From contig NZ_QSNG01000001.1 in NCBI RefSeq assembly GCF_003416765.1, positions 1,018,742 to 1,082,741 on the forward strand: 64,000 nt of DNA, read 5' to 3'. A program made the position numbers and the translations under genes. This stretch comes from Paratractidigestivibacter faecalis. GTDB taxonomy: Bacteria > Actinomycetota > Coriobacteriia > Coriobacteriales > Atopobiaceae. Below, one piece after another: positions 1 through 8,700 of the stretch (positions are counted from its first letter, which is position 1; each line of letters starts with the position of its first letter). The notes under the pieces are model-generated. The model ran no database searches and was not told where the DNA came from. It saw only the letters and a list, made by a program, of their open reading frames with translations.

Positions 1-653
1 AGCTGGGGGTCATCCCCCTCGGCTCCGGCAACGACTACGCCCGCACGCTGGGCATGGCAAGAAACGACGTGGAGGCCGCGCTGGCCCAGCTCGTGCGCGG
101 CCGCGCACGCCACGTGGAGGTGGGCCGCGTCAACGGCATGCCCTTCATGCAGACCCTCTCGTTTGGCCTGGACGCCGCCATCGCGCTGGACACCACGAAC
201 CGCCGGGCCGCAGGGACCTCCCAGGAGGGCGAGGCGCTCTTTGTCACGTCGGCCCTGCGCATTCTCTCCAACGCCCGCGAGGGCTTTGCGGTCCGCGCCT
301 CCTTTGACGGAGAGAAGACGCAGGACCTCTCCACCATCATCTTTGCGGTGCAGGTGGGCCCCTCCTACGGCGGCGGCTTCAAGATCTGCCCCAATGCAGA
401 CCCCACCGACGGCCTTCTGGACGTCTGCTACAACGTCAAGCTGCCCGCTCTCCCCCGCCTCATGTCGCTGCTCGCCCTGGCAAGGCTCGGCCGCCACACG
501 GGCTCCTCGGTGGTGAGGCTCAGGCGCTGCCGCTCCCTCACGCTGGACTTTGAGCGCGAGACGCCCTGCCAGGCAGACGGCGAGAAGGTCTGCGGCACGC
601 ACTTTGACGTGCAGGTCGCGCCCGACGCACTTGGCGTCATCTTCCCAAGCTAG
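1..653 (+). CDS. Diacylglycerol/lipid kinase family protein (3' part)
   Basis: The reading frame is open from the first bases of the window, so the N-terminal glycine-rich ATP-binding part is missing. The visible start, PLGSGNDYAR, is the conserved PxGTGNDxAR motif of the diacylglycerol kinase catalytic fold (DagK/YegS/BmrU group). The later GPSYGGGFKICPNADPTDG segment matches the family's C-terminal lobe, where YegS-like proteins carry a metal-associated region. Members phosphorylate diacylglycerol or related lipids at the inner membrane face. The exact substrate cannot be told from this fragment. An ATG exists at position 54 but lies inside the conserved domain and is not the start. Confidence 0.8.
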   Translation, partial: LGVIPLGSGNDYARTLGMARNDVEAALAQLVRGRARHVEVGRVNGMPFMQTLSFGLDAAIALDTTNRRAAGTSQEGEALFVTSALRILSNAREGFAVRASFDGEKTQDLSTIIFAVQVGPSYGGGFKICPNADPTDGLLDVCYNVKLPALPRLMSLLALARLGRHTGSSVVRLRRCRSLTLDFERETPCQADGEKVCGTHFDVQVAPDALGVIFPS

Positions 654-682
654 GCCCGCCCACGCGGTCACGCGCAAACAGA

Positions 683-716
683 GAGGCGCCCCAGGCCACG
701 TGACCTGGGGCGCCTC
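683..716. terminator. Bidirectional intrinsic terminator between convergent genes
   Basis: A perfect 13-bp stem (GAGGCGCCCCAGG / CCTGGGGCGCCTC) with an 8-nt loop sits between the stop of the lipid kinase and the stop of ptsI on the opposite strand. On the plus strand it is followed by CGTTTGGTT, a weak T-run. Its position between two converging stops fits termination of both. Confidence 0.6.
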
Positions 717-748
717 GTTTGGTTCAGAGCAGCTCGCCGGAGAATGTC

Positions 749-2452
749 CTAGCGGGCAGCGGCCTGCAGCATTGCCTTGACCTCAGTGGCGGTCTTGAGC
801 TGCATGACCTTCTCGGTGAGGGCGTCGGCGTCGGCCTTGCTCCACTCGGAGATGATGCGACGGGTGCGCAGGATGGACGGCGCGGAGACGGAGAACTCGC
901 CCAGGCCGAAGGAGAGCAGCACCGGGATGAGCAGCGGATCGGCCGCGGCCTCGCCGCACATGCCGACCATGATGCCAGCCTTGTTGCCCTCCTCGATGAT
1001 GCGCTTGAGGGAGCGCAGGACGGCCGGCTGGTAGACCTCGTAGAGGTAGCCAACCTTGTCGTTGCCGCGGTCGGCGCACATGGTGTAGCCGATGAGGTCG
1101 TTGGTGCCGATGGAGAAGAAGTCGCACTCGGCGGCGAGGTCGTCGGCGATGAGGGAGGCCGCGGGGGTCTCGATCATGGTGCCAACCTCGATGTCCTTGT
1201 TGTAGGACACGCCACGGGCGTCAAGCTCGGCCATGCACTCCTTGACGAGGGCCTTGACCTGGCGAATCTCGTCGATGTTGGTTACGAGCGGCACCATGAT
1301 CTTGATGTCGCCGAAGGCGGACGCGCGCAGAAGGGCCGTGAGCTGGACCTTGTACTGGTCCGGGTTGTTCAGGCAGTAGCGGACGGCGCGGAAGCCCATG
1401 AAGGGGTTCTCCTCCTTGACGAGGTGGAGATACGAAATCTCCTTGTCGCCGCCCACGTCGAGGGTGCGGATGATGACCGGCTGGTCCTTCATGCGCAGCG
1501 CGACCTTCTGGTAGGCCGCGAACTGCTCGTCCTCGGAGGGGAGCTCCTTGGCGTCCATGAAGAGGAACTCGGAGCGGAAGAGGCCGACGCCCTCGCAGTC
1601 ATGCTCGGAGGCGACGTTGGCGTCGTCCGGGTTGCCGATGTTGGCGACGAGCAGCTTCTTCTCGCCATCGGCGGTCACGGTCTCCTTGCCGCGGTAGGCC
1701 TCGAGGGCGAGCTTCTCCTCGGCGTACTGCTTGGCCTTGGCACGGTAGTGCTCGAGGTCGTGGTCGGACGGGGTGGGGATGACCTTGCCGTTGGTGCCGT
1801 CGACGACGACCATGTCGCCGTTCTTGATGTTGGAGGTGGCGTCGGCCACGGAGAGGACGGCCGGGATCTCCAGCGCGCGGGCGATGATGGCGGAGTGGGA
1901 GGTGCGGCCGCCGGTCTCGGTCACGATGCCGGCCACGTTGTCCTTGTCGATGTCGGCGGTCATGGACGGGGTGAGCTCGCGCACCACGACGATGGAGTTC
2001 TCGGGCAGCGTGGAGAGGTCCACGAGCTCCTGGCCCAGCAGGTCGGCGAGAAGGCCGGTCTTGACGTCGGCGACGTCGGCGGCGCGCTCGCGGAAGAGCT
2101 CGTCCTCCATGTTGGAGAACATGTTGTAGTACATGTCGTAGGCCTCGGAGACGGCCTGCTCGGCGCACATGCCGCTCTCGATGGAACCGTTGACCATGTC
2201 ACGGATGCCCTCGTCCTCGGCGAACTCGATGTGGGCGCCCATGATGGCGGCGGCCTCCTCGCCGACGGTCTTGGTCATGCGCTCGATCTGGGCGTTGGTC
2301 TGCTCGATGAACTTGGCGACCGCGGCCTGGTAGCGCTCCTCCTCGGCCTTGGCGTCCTCAGGCGCGTGCGGCGTGAAGGACAGGTCAGGCTCCACGGCGA
2401 CGCGAGCGACGCCGATGCCAATGCCGTCAGATGCGTTGACTCCCTCGTACAT
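749..2452 (-). CDS. ptsI: PTS system enzyme I (phosphoenolpyruvate-protein phosphotransferase)
   Basis: This 567-residue protein has the usual enzyme I length and order. The N-terminal HPr-binding and phosphohistidine domain carries the active-site motif GGRTSHSAII, with the phosphorylated His near residue 186. The C-terminal PEP-binding barrel contains LFRSEFLFMD and the C-terminal Cys motif MCGEAAADP. It transfers phosphate from PEP to HPr in the cytoplasm and starts sugar uptake by the PTS. The ATG start has an AGGGGG Shine-Dalgarno. The gene lies 168 bp downstream of the 1-phosphofructokinase gene in the same direction, suggesting joint control of fructose/PTS metabolism, but a promoter-like sequence and a palindrome lie between them. 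HPr itself is encoded separately at 22.4 kb. Confidence 0.95.
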   Translation of the reverse strand: MYEGVNASDGIGIGVARVAVEPDLSFTPHAPEDAKAEEERYQAAVAKFIEQTNAQIERMTKTVGEEAAAIMGAHIEFAEDEGIRDMVNGSIESGMCAEQAVSEAYDMYYNMFSNMEDELFRERAADVADVKTGLLADLLGQELVDLSTLPENSIVVVRELTPSMTADIDKDNVAGIVTETGGRTSHSAIIARALEIPAVLSVADATSNIKNGDMVVVDGTNGKVIPTPSDHDLEHYRAKAKQYAEEKLALEAYRGKETVTADGEKKLLVANIGNPDDANVASEHDCEGVGLFRSEFLFMDAKELPSEDEQFAAYQKVALRMKDQPVIIRTLDVGGDKEISYLHLVKEENPFMGFRAVRYCLNNPDQYKVQLTALLRASAFGDIKIMVPLVTNIDEIRQVKALVKECMAELDARGVSYNKDIEVGTMIETPAASLIADDLAAECDFFSIGTNDLIGYTMCADRGNDKVGYLYEVYQPAVLRSLKRIIEEGNKAGIMVGMCGEAAADPLLIPVLLSFGLGEFSVSAPSILRTRRIISEWSKADADALTEKVMQLKTATEVKAMLQAAAR

Positions 2453-2504
2453 TAATGCCCCCTACGTTCCGGCCGCGGTGCGGCCACTTCCCTAGAAAAT
2501 GACT

Positions 2505-2573
2505 CGCCGCATACCACTGGTATGCGGCGTGTGAGCCAGGTTTTATAGTAACCGCACTCGCGGATTGTTTCCA
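2505..2573 (-). promoter_or_regulatory. Candidate ptsI promoter with downstream palindrome
   Basis: On the minus strand a weak sigma-70-like pair, TGGAAA (2568-2573) and TACTAT (2545-2550), has a 17-nt spacer. About 10 nt past the expected start lies a perfect 11-bp inverted repeat, CGCCGCATACC-ACT-GGTATGCGGCG (2505-2529), inside the ptsI 5' untranslated region. It could be an operator, or a hairpin that terminates or processes read-through from fruK. No strong T-run follows (AGTCATTTTC). The assignment is inference. Confidence 0.4.
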
Positions 2574-2620
2574 CCAGATGTTGCGGTCGTGCTCCGGTTG
2601 CCCCAACGCAGCGAGAAGCC

Positions 2621-3625
2621 CTACTCGGACTTGACGGTGATGCCCTCGTTGGCCTCGGCGCGAGCGCGGTTCTCCTCGATGTCGCGGGCGATGGTGCCGG
2701 GCATGGCGCGGCCCATCTTCTTGTAGAGGGCCGTGACCACGCGGTCGATCTTGGCGCGTTTGGCGATGCCGTTGCTGGCCGCCGTGGCGGTGCCACAGGC
2801 GGAGGCGAAGATCAGGGCAGTCTCGTAGTCCTCGCCGCTCGTGACCTTGGCCAGGAAGCCGGCCACCATGGAGTCGCCGGCGCCGGTGGCGTTGACGAGC
2901 TTGACCTTGGCCGTGGGGACAATGTGCTCCACGCCGTTCTCGTCAAGCAGCAGCGAGCCGTGGCCGCCGCAGGAGATGATGACGTTGCGCGCGCCCTCCT
3001 CGTGCAGCTTGTGCGCGTAGGGCATGCACTCCTCGGGGGACTCGATGCTGACGCCGTAGATGCGGCCGACCTCGTGGTTGTTGGGCTTGATGAGGAAGGG
3101 GCGGGCCTTGAGGGACTCCATGAGGAGCTGTCCGGGGGCGTCCACGACGAACTGGATGCCGCGGCCGGCGAGCTTGCCCATGATCTGGGTGTAGATGTCC
3201 TCGGGAAGCGAGTTGGGGATGGAGCCGGTGAGGACGAGCGTGTCTCCGGCGCGGACGACGTCCATGCGCTCCAGGAGCTCGTCGACCTTCTTCTCGGGGA
3301 TCTTGGGGCCCATGCCGTTGACCATGGTCATGACGATGCCGTTTAGCTTGATGTTGATGCGGGTGTTGCCGCGGTCGAGGCGCACGAAGTTGGACGCGAT
3401 GCCCTTATCCTGCAGCTCGGTGAGCAGGTAGTCACCCGTGAAGCCGCCGGCGATGCCCATGGCGATGCTGGGGACGTCGAGCTCCTTGAGGAGGGTGGAG
3501 ATGTTGATGCCGTTTCCTCCGCAGTACAGCTCCTCGGAGCTGGAGCGGTTGGTGAAGCCCATGTCGAGGGTGAGGGGGTGCATAACGTAGTCAAGTGCCG
3601 GGTTCAACGTCATCGTGTAAATCAA
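2621..3625 (-). CDS. fruK: 1-phosphofructokinase (PfkB family)
   Basis: This PfkB-family sugar kinase starts LIYTMTLNPALDYVMH, the typical N-terminus of 1-phosphofructokinase and tagatose-6-phosphate kinase, and has the C-terminal anion-hole motif NATGAGDSMVAGFLA with the catalytic Asp. It is expected to phosphorylate fructose-1-phosphate to fructose-1,6-bisphosphate after PTS uptake. The TTG at 3625 is chosen as start because AAGGAG lies 6 nt upstream and it begins at the conserved residues; an ATG 16 codons upstream (3673) would add a non-conserved leader. Length is about 334 residues. No fructose-specific EII gene is visible here, so the phosphosugar specificity is inferred. Confidence 0.85.
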   Translation of the reverse strand: MIYTMTLNPALDYVMHPLTLDMGFTNRSSSEELYCGGNGINISTLLKELDVPSIAMGIAGGFTGDYLLTELQDKGIASNFVRLDRGNTRINIKLNGIVMTMVNGMGPKIPEKKVDELLERMDVVRAGDTLVLTGSIPNSLPEDIYTQIMGKLAGRGIQFVVDAPGQLLMESLKARPFLIKPNNHEVGRIYGVSIESPEECMPYAHKLHEEGARNVIISCGGHGSLLLDENGVEHIVPTAKVKLVNATGAGDSMVAGFLAKVTSGEDYETALIFASACGTATAASNGIAKRAKIDRVVTALYKKMGRAMPGTIARDIEENRARAEANEGITVKSE

Positions 3626-3740
3626 CGCGATCTCCTTCCGACCGTCTGCTCTCAAGCTTTCAGTATGCAACATCCCGAAGTTCGTTCGCGCGTAAAAATC
3701 GACCGTTTACGGCTCTTGGCAAAGAATTTTTAGCCAACTC

Positions 3741-3765
3741 GTCACAAAAAATAGATACAAGTGAC
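3741..3765. promoter_or_regulatory. Inverted repeat upstream of fruK (possible operator)
   Basis: GTCAC-N15-GTGAC lies in an A/T-rich island in otherwise GC-rich DNA, about 115 nt upstream of the fruK start. DeoR-type fructose regulators bind short inverted repeats near fru promoters, so an operator is plausible. No regulator gene is nearby and no convincing -35/-10 pair was picked out. Confidence 0.3.
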
Positions 3766-3797
3766 AAAAAGGGCCAGGCGAAAAACCCGCCCGGCCC
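3766..3797 (-). terminator. Intrinsic terminator downstream of tRNA-Arg
   Basis: On the minus strand GGGCCGGGCG and CGCCTGGCCC form a 10-bp stem (one G-U pair) closed by a five-T loop and followed by TTTTTG. It begins about 11 nt after the tRNA-Arg CCA end. Confidence 0.8.
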
Positions 3798-3807
3798 GCA
3801 GATGCGA

Positions 3808-3884
3808 TGGTGCGCCCTGAGGGATTCGAACCCCCGACCTTGAGATTAGAAGTCTCCTGCTCTATCCAACTGAGCTAAGGGCGC
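3808..3884 (-). tRNA. tRNA-Arg (anticodon TCT), CCA encoded
   Basis: The cloverleaf is complete. The acceptor GCGCCCT pairs with AGGGCGC, the D-arm is GCTC/GAGC, and the anticodon loop CTTCTAA gives anticodon TCT for AGA codons. The T-arm contains TTCGAAT, the discriminator is A, and CCA is encoded in the DNA. The first anticodon-stem pair (27-43) is a G/A mismatch. It lies 9 nt after the stop of the NUDIX gene and may be co-transcribed with it. Confidence 0.95.
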
Positions 3885-3893
3885 AAGCGTTGC

Positions 3894-4481
3894 CTATTCT
3901 AGCACCCCGGCGGCCCGGGCCGCCAGCACGCCACAGACCGTCTTGGAGTCCTGGATGGCGCCGGCAAGGACGGCCCGCACCACGTCGGCGGCAGGCAGCC
4001 ACGCCGCGCGCAGGAACTCCCCCTCGTCCGGACAGGCTGGGCCCTGGGCAAGCCCCGTGGCCAGAAAGACGTCGGTCTTCTCGTCGGTAAAGCCGGGAGA
4101 GCCGTAGACGCGCACGAGGTGGCGCAGGTCGGATGCCACAAGGCCGGTCTCCTCGGCAAGCTCGCGAACGGCGGCCGCGCGGGGCTCCTCGCCGGGCTCC
4201 AGGCGGCCGGCGGGAATCTCCAGCGTCACGCGGCCGAGCGCGCAGCGGTACTGGCGGACCAGGCAGACCCTCCCCTCCCGCACGGCAACCACGCCGACGC
4301 CGCCATGATGGCGGGCTATGAAGCGCGGGGCGCGGGCGCCGTCGGCCGTCTGGACCTCAAGGCGCTCGGCGGCAAAGACCGGCGTCTGCGCCAGCGTCTG
4401 GGCATCGACGACCTTCTCGGCAAGTGCGGGGTCTGGGGCAAGGGCGTCCCGCACGCTAGCGGGGACCTCAGGGGAATCCAT
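3894..4481 (-). CDS. NUDIX hydrolase, ADP-ribose pyrophosphatase type
   Basis: This 195-residue protein carries a full NUDIX box, GRLEPGEEPRAAAVRELAEE followed by TGL (G-x5-E-x7-RE-x2-EE-x-G). The preceding beta-strand LVRQYRCALGRVTLEIPAG is typical of the ADP-ribose pyrophosphatase (NudF) group. It probably hydrolyses ADP-ribose or a related nucleoside diphosphate sugar to AMP plus ribose-5-phosphate. The ATG has an ideal AGGAGG and lies 8 nt after the stop of the upstream nuclease gene, so the two are translationally close. The true substrate is not determined by the motif alone. Confidence 0.88.
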   Translation of the reverse strand: MDSPEVPASVRDALAPDPALAEKVVDAQTLAQTPVFAAERLEVQTADGARAPRFIARHHGGVGVVAVREGRVCLVRQYRCALGRVTLEIPAGRLEPGEEPRAAAVRELAEETGLVASDLRHLVRVYGSPGFTDEKTDVFLATGLAQGPACPDEGEFLRAAWLPAADVVRAVLAGAIQDSKTVCGVLAARAAGVLE

Positions 4482-4489
4482 GGCGCCTC

Positions 4490-5296
4490 CTAGTAGGCGG
4501 AATACTCGCCGGTTGCGTAGTCAATGGTGAAGCCGTAGGCCGTGTTGAAGACCTCGACCTCCTGGTCAAGGGTACCGTCCGAGCTCCTCACGTCCACGAT
4601 GACGCTCCTGGGCAGAAGCTCGGAGCCCTCGTATACGGGCGTGGCGCAGTACCAGACGGTGCCGCCGGGATGGGCGTCCAGCCAGTCACGCGCCAGGACC
4701 TCGGTGTGGGCCATGCCGCCGTCCTGGCCGGTGTTGTCTCCCACGTTCTGGGTGCGCGTGCCGCAGACCAGGTTCTCAATGCGGTTCTGCCCGCCCAGGG
4801 ACTTTGCCACCAGGTGGCTGCGGTTGAAGAGGTAGCCGTTGTAGACCGAGCCGTCCGGGTTGGTGATGGTCACCTTGGCGTTGTGCCCCCAGCCGGAGGG
4901 GTGCAGGTCGGAGAGGCCGTCCCTACTTGCGGCCTCGCCCCGGAGCATGAGGTCGTAGGTGACGTTGGCCACGCAGCGGCCCGCGCGGCCCAGGCTGTCA
5001 AGCGGCGCGTAGCGAACCTCGCCTGCGGGCACGTCCTCGTCCACCACAGCGGGCCCGATGACGCGGTAGTAGTCCGGAAAGGCAACTGGGTCCCAGCCCG
5101 TCCACCAGGTCTGGCGGCTTGCAGACTCGGCTTGCGTCTGGGAGGAGGCCTGGTAGCCGGCCTGCTGAACCGGCTGGTTGGAGGCGGCCGGCTGGGAGAG
5201 GTCCACTCCCAGGTACGCCGCAAAGCCGACAACAAGGGCAAGCGCGGCCGAGACGGCCCTTCTCTGCAGGCGAGAAACCCTTCCGCGTCTGGCCAA
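4490..5296 (-). CDS. Secreted or membrane-anchored DNA/RNA non-specific endonuclease (EndA-like)
   Basis: This 268-residue protein has a basic N-terminus and one hydrophobic segment (about residues 15-30, AVSAALALVVGFAAYLG), indicating export or an N-terminal anchor. The C-terminal half holds a beta-beta-alpha-metal nuclease core: NGYLFNRSHLVAKSLGG gives the catalytic His of the (D/N)RxH motif, and the metal-binding Asn is likely within QNRIENLVCGTRTQNVG. Close relatives include streptococcal EndA/Spd-type DNases. It probably degrades extracellular nucleic acid. The start is TTG at 5296 with GGGAGGAGAG upstream. It heads a two-gene unit with the NUDIX hydrolase. Confidence 0.85.
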   Translation of the reverse strand: MARRGRVSRLQRRAVSAALALVVGFAAYLGVDLSQPAASNQPVQQAGYQASSQTQAESASRQTWWTGWDPVAFPDYYRVIGPAVVDEDVPAGEVRYAPLDSLGRAGRCVANVTYDLMLRGEAASRDGLSDLHPSGWGHNAKVTITNPDGSVYNGYLFNRSHLVAKSLGGQNRIENLVCGTRTQNVGDNTGQDGGMAHTEVLARDWLDAHPGGTVWYCATPVYEGSELLPRSVIVDVRSSDGTLDQEVEVFNTAYGFTIDYATGEYSAY

Positions 5297-5328
5297 GATC
5301 TTCTCTCCTCCCGACGTGCCGAGATAGC

Positions 5329-5358
5329 AAAAGACCGGACATCCGAAGATGCCCGGTC
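5329..5358 (-). terminator. Intrinsic terminator of the tRNA cluster
   Basis: On the minus strand GACCGGGCATC and GATGTCCGGTC form an 11-bp stem with one G-U pair, capped by a TTCG tetraloop and followed by TTTTGC. It lies 10 nt beyond the CCA end of the last tRNA-Lys. Confidence 0.85.
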
Positions 5359-5368
5359 ATTCAGTTCG

Positions 5369-5444
5369 TGGTGGATCGTCAGGGGTTCGAACCCTGGACC
5401 TTGGGATTAAGAGTCCCCTGCTCTACCAGCTGAGCTAACGATCC
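5369..5444 (-). tRNA. tRNA-Lys (anticodon CTT), distal copy
   Basis: A complete cloverleaf with acceptor GGATCGT/ACGATCC, anticodon loop CTCTTAA (anticodon CTT, AAG codons), T-loop TTCGAAC, discriminator A and encoded CCA. It is identical to the neighbouring copy at 5454-5529, indicating a recent tandem duplication. Confidence 0.96.
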
Positions 5445-5453
5445 GTAATGAAA

Positions 5454-5529
5454 TGGTGGATCGTCAGGGGTTCGAACCCTGGACCTTGGGATTAAGAGTC
5501 CCCTGCTCTACCAGCTGAGCTAACGATCC
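5454..5529 (-). tRNA. tRNA-Lys (anticodon CTT), proximal copy
   Basis: Identical in sequence to the copy at 5369-5444, including anticodon CTT and encoded CCA. The two genes are separated by only 9 nt. It is transcribed between tRNA-His and the second tRNA-Lys from the shared promoter near 5.65 kb. Confidence 0.96.
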
Positions 5530-5542
5530 ATATTCCATTAAA

Positions 5543-5619
5543 TGGGGTGGGTGAAGGGTCTCGAACCCTCGACCTACGGAGCCACGGTCCGTCGCTCTAC
5601 CAACTGAGCTACACCCACC
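5543..5619 (-). tRNA. tRNA-His (anticodon GTG) with C33
   Basis: The acceptor GTGGGTG/CACCCAC has discriminator C73, and a G precedes position 1, so G-1:C73, the hallmark of tRNA-His, is encoded. CCA is also encoded. The anticodon stem ACGGA/TCCGT closes the loop CCGTGGC, giving anticodon GTG. The residue before the anticodon is C instead of the near-universal U33. First gene of the His-Lys-Lys cluster. Confidence 0.93.
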
Positions 5620-5647
5620 ATTTGCTTCCCTCACAGGCAGCTCGTTT

Positions 5648-5676
5648 ATTATGCAAACTCCCAGTCGCCAATGCAA
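5648..5676 (-). promoter_or_regulatory. Promoter of the tRNA-His-Lys-Lys cluster
   Basis: On the minus strand a -35 TTGCAT (5671-5676) and -10 CATAAT (5648-5653) are separated by exactly 17 nt. The start point is expected about 20 nt upstream of tRNA-His. This is one of the best sigma-70-type matches in the window. Confidence 0.75.
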
Positions 5677-5746
5677 GCACTTTTTTGCCGCAAATCGAAA
5701 AAAGTTCTCGATTCCCGGTCTCAGACGCCTCGAAGACGGCGCGCGC

Positions 5747-8700
5747 CTACTCCGTTCCCGCAGACGCCCTGCCCAGAAGGGCCAGGACGTCGTCGCGCGT
5801 AAGCGTGGCCGACCTCACGGCCTCGCCATCAAGCACGCTCTCGGCAAGGCCCCGCTTGGACTCCTGCATCTTGAGTATGCGCTCCTCGACGGTGCCCTCG
5901 CAGATGAGCTTGAAGACCGTGACGTCACGGCGCTGACCGATGCGGTAGGCACGGTCGGTTGCCTGGTCCTGCGCGGCCACGTTCCACCACGGGTCGTAGT
6001 GGATGACCACGTCAGCCGCGGTGAGGTTGAGGCCCACGCCACCGGCCTTGAGGCTCACCAGGAAGACGTCGGCCTCCCCCTCCTGGAAGCGGCGCACCAG
6101 CCACTCGCGGGCCTCCTTGCTCGTCTGGCCCGTGAGCTGGAAGTACGAGAGGTGCGCCTCCGAGAGCCGGGAGGCCAGGAGGTCGAGCATGCTCGCGAAC
6201 TGCGAGAAGACCAGCACCTTGTGGCCGGCGTCCACCGCCTGCGAGACCAGCTCCAGGCAGGTCTCGAGCTTGGCGCTGCCGTCCTGGTAGCCCTCTATGC
6301 ACAGGCGTGGGTCGCAGCAGATCTGCCGTAGGCGCGTGAGCTCCGCCAGCACCTTGAGCTTCTCGCGGCCGAGTCCGCTCGGGTCCCCCGCGCGCACCAT
6401 GTGCTGGACCTGCAGGGCTATGCGGTCCTGGTGGGCAAGGTAGAGCTTCTTCTGCCTGGGGCCCATCTGGGCCATGACCACGCTCTCGGTCTTCTCGGGA
6501 AGGTCTGCCAGGACCTCGGTCTTGAGGCGCCTGAGCACGAAGGGGCCGACGGCGCACTGCAGGAGCCTCTGGCCCTCGGCCTCCCCCGCCTCCACGGGAC
6601 CCTCGTAGCGCTTGGCAAACTGGTCGCGGGTGCCCAGGTAGCCGGGCATGAGGAAGTCGAAGATGCTCCAGAGCTCCGCCAGGCGGTTCTCTATGGGCGT
6701 GCCCGTGAGGGCCAGGCGGACGTCGGCGTCAAGGCACTTGACGGCCCGCGTGACCTGGGCCTTGGGGTTCTTGATGTACTGCGCCTCGTCGAGCACCACG
6801 CGCGAGAGGTGCAGCGGCGCGTACTCCTCAACGTCTCGGCGCAGGAGGTCGTAGGAGGTCACCAGGACGTCCGCGCCCTCGTGCCCGCCGATGAGGACGC
6901 GCCGGGCGGCCTTGGTGCCCAGCACGGCCACGGCGGCAAGGCCCGGCGCGAAGCGGGAGATCTCGCTCATCCAGTTGTAGACCAGGGAGGCCGGGCAGAC
7001 GACCAGCGTGCACCCGCCGCGACCGGCCTCCTTCTGCGCCAGCACGTGGGCTATGACCTGCAGCGTCTTGCCCAGGCCCATGTCGTCTGCCAGGATGCCG
7101 CCAAAGCCCAGGCGCTCGAGGGTGCCCAGCCACCTGAAGCCGTCCTCCTGGTAGCCGCGAAGCGTCGCCTCGAGCCCCGCCGGGACGTCTATGTCGGCGT
7201 CGCCGTAGGACTCGAAGTCCCGCACGATCCGGCGGAAGCCGGCGTCGCGCTCCAGGCGAACTCCGTCGGCCCGCTCCAGGAGCGCGTCTATGAGCAGGGA
7301 GCGCGCCGAGGCAAGGCCCGCCCTTCCCGCGGCGAGCTCCTCCACAGAGACGCCCAGGCCGTCCGCAAGCTCCTGGGCAACCTTGAGGTTGTCGCCAATG
7401 CGCACCAGGTCACCGCTGGTGAGCCGCACGTAGCGCTGTTGGCGAGAAAAGCCGTCCAGGTACTCGACGAGCTCCTCCTTGGTGAGGCCGGAGGCGCCCA
7501 GCTCCACGTTAAGCAGGTCGCTCTTTACCGTCGCGCGCACCGAGAGGCTCGGCGCCGGGCGCACGCGGATGCCCCGCAGGCGCTCGGAGAGCAGCACCTC
7601 GCCCAGGTCGTCGAGCTCGGAGAGGCCGTCGGTGAGCAGACGGAAGAGCAGCTCCTCGTCGTCCTCGCCAAAGCGGTAGTCGGGCTCGCCGGGGGCGGCG
7701 CCGCCCAGCGGGAAGTAGTCGGCAAGCACGTCGCAGACGTGGTACTCGGCGGCGAGGTCTCGCTGGGGCTGGCCCTGCGCCTCGGGGGCGCCGGGGGCGC
7801 CGGACCAGTCGCCGTAGGAGACGGCCGCGTCACAGAAGACCGAGCCGTCCTTCTCGCCAATGCGAAAGCGAAAGGAGGGTGCGGGCGGCGCCATCTGGTC
7901 AAGGGAGGCCGGGGCGGCAAGGTCGCACCAGGCGCGCAGGACGGGCAGGACCGAGCGGCAGAACTCGCCCACGTCGCGAGAGCTCACATGGGAGCTGCCG
8001 GCCGCGGCCAGCACGGAGACGATGGGGGCCGCCTTGCGGGCAAACTCCTCGTCTGTGCGCTGCGCCCGGGCGGCGTCCACCACGTAGCAGGCGTCGCCGG
8101 AGAGCAGCACGCGGACCTCTGGCGAGAGGCGCACGTCAAGGCCGTCTGCTGCGTCTGCCGTGACGGTGCAGACGGGCCGGGGCGTGCCGACGGAGACCTG
8201 AAGGTCGTCGCCACGGACGTTGAAGAAGCCGTCGGAGAGCTCGACCTCGACGCCTTGCCCCTGGAGGACGTCCAGCACGCGGATGGCGTCGGCATCCGAG
8301 AGGGCAAGCGCCCGGGCGGGGGCCTGCGCGCGCATAGCGTTGAGGGTACCGCGCAGGTCGAGGGCCACCTGCGACTCCACGATCTGCGTGACCAGGCCGG
8401 CAAGCCGCCAGGAGGCCTCGTCAAAGGCCGAGGGCACGTGAATGACCGAAAGCCTCTTCCCGTAGGCGACCTCGGCCCCCTCGCGGCAGGCCTGGGCAAA
8501 CGCGGTGACGCTCTTGACCACGTAGGAGGCCGCACCGCGCGCGACGGAGAGTTTGAGCAGGAAGTTCTTCTCGCCAGAGCCGCGGCCCGGAAGGCAGAGG
8601 GTGGGCTCCAGGCGCGCGAGCTCGCGGCGGGAGGCGCCGAGCGGGCGGGCGGCCGCGGCCTCGTCAAGGCGCTGCCGCGTGGACCGGCCGAGAAGGACGC

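Noticed and set aside
2452-2796. 114-codon minus frame between ptsI and fruK
   Set aside because: It overlaps the end of fruK in another frame, lacks a ribosome-binding site and covers the promoter-palindrome region.
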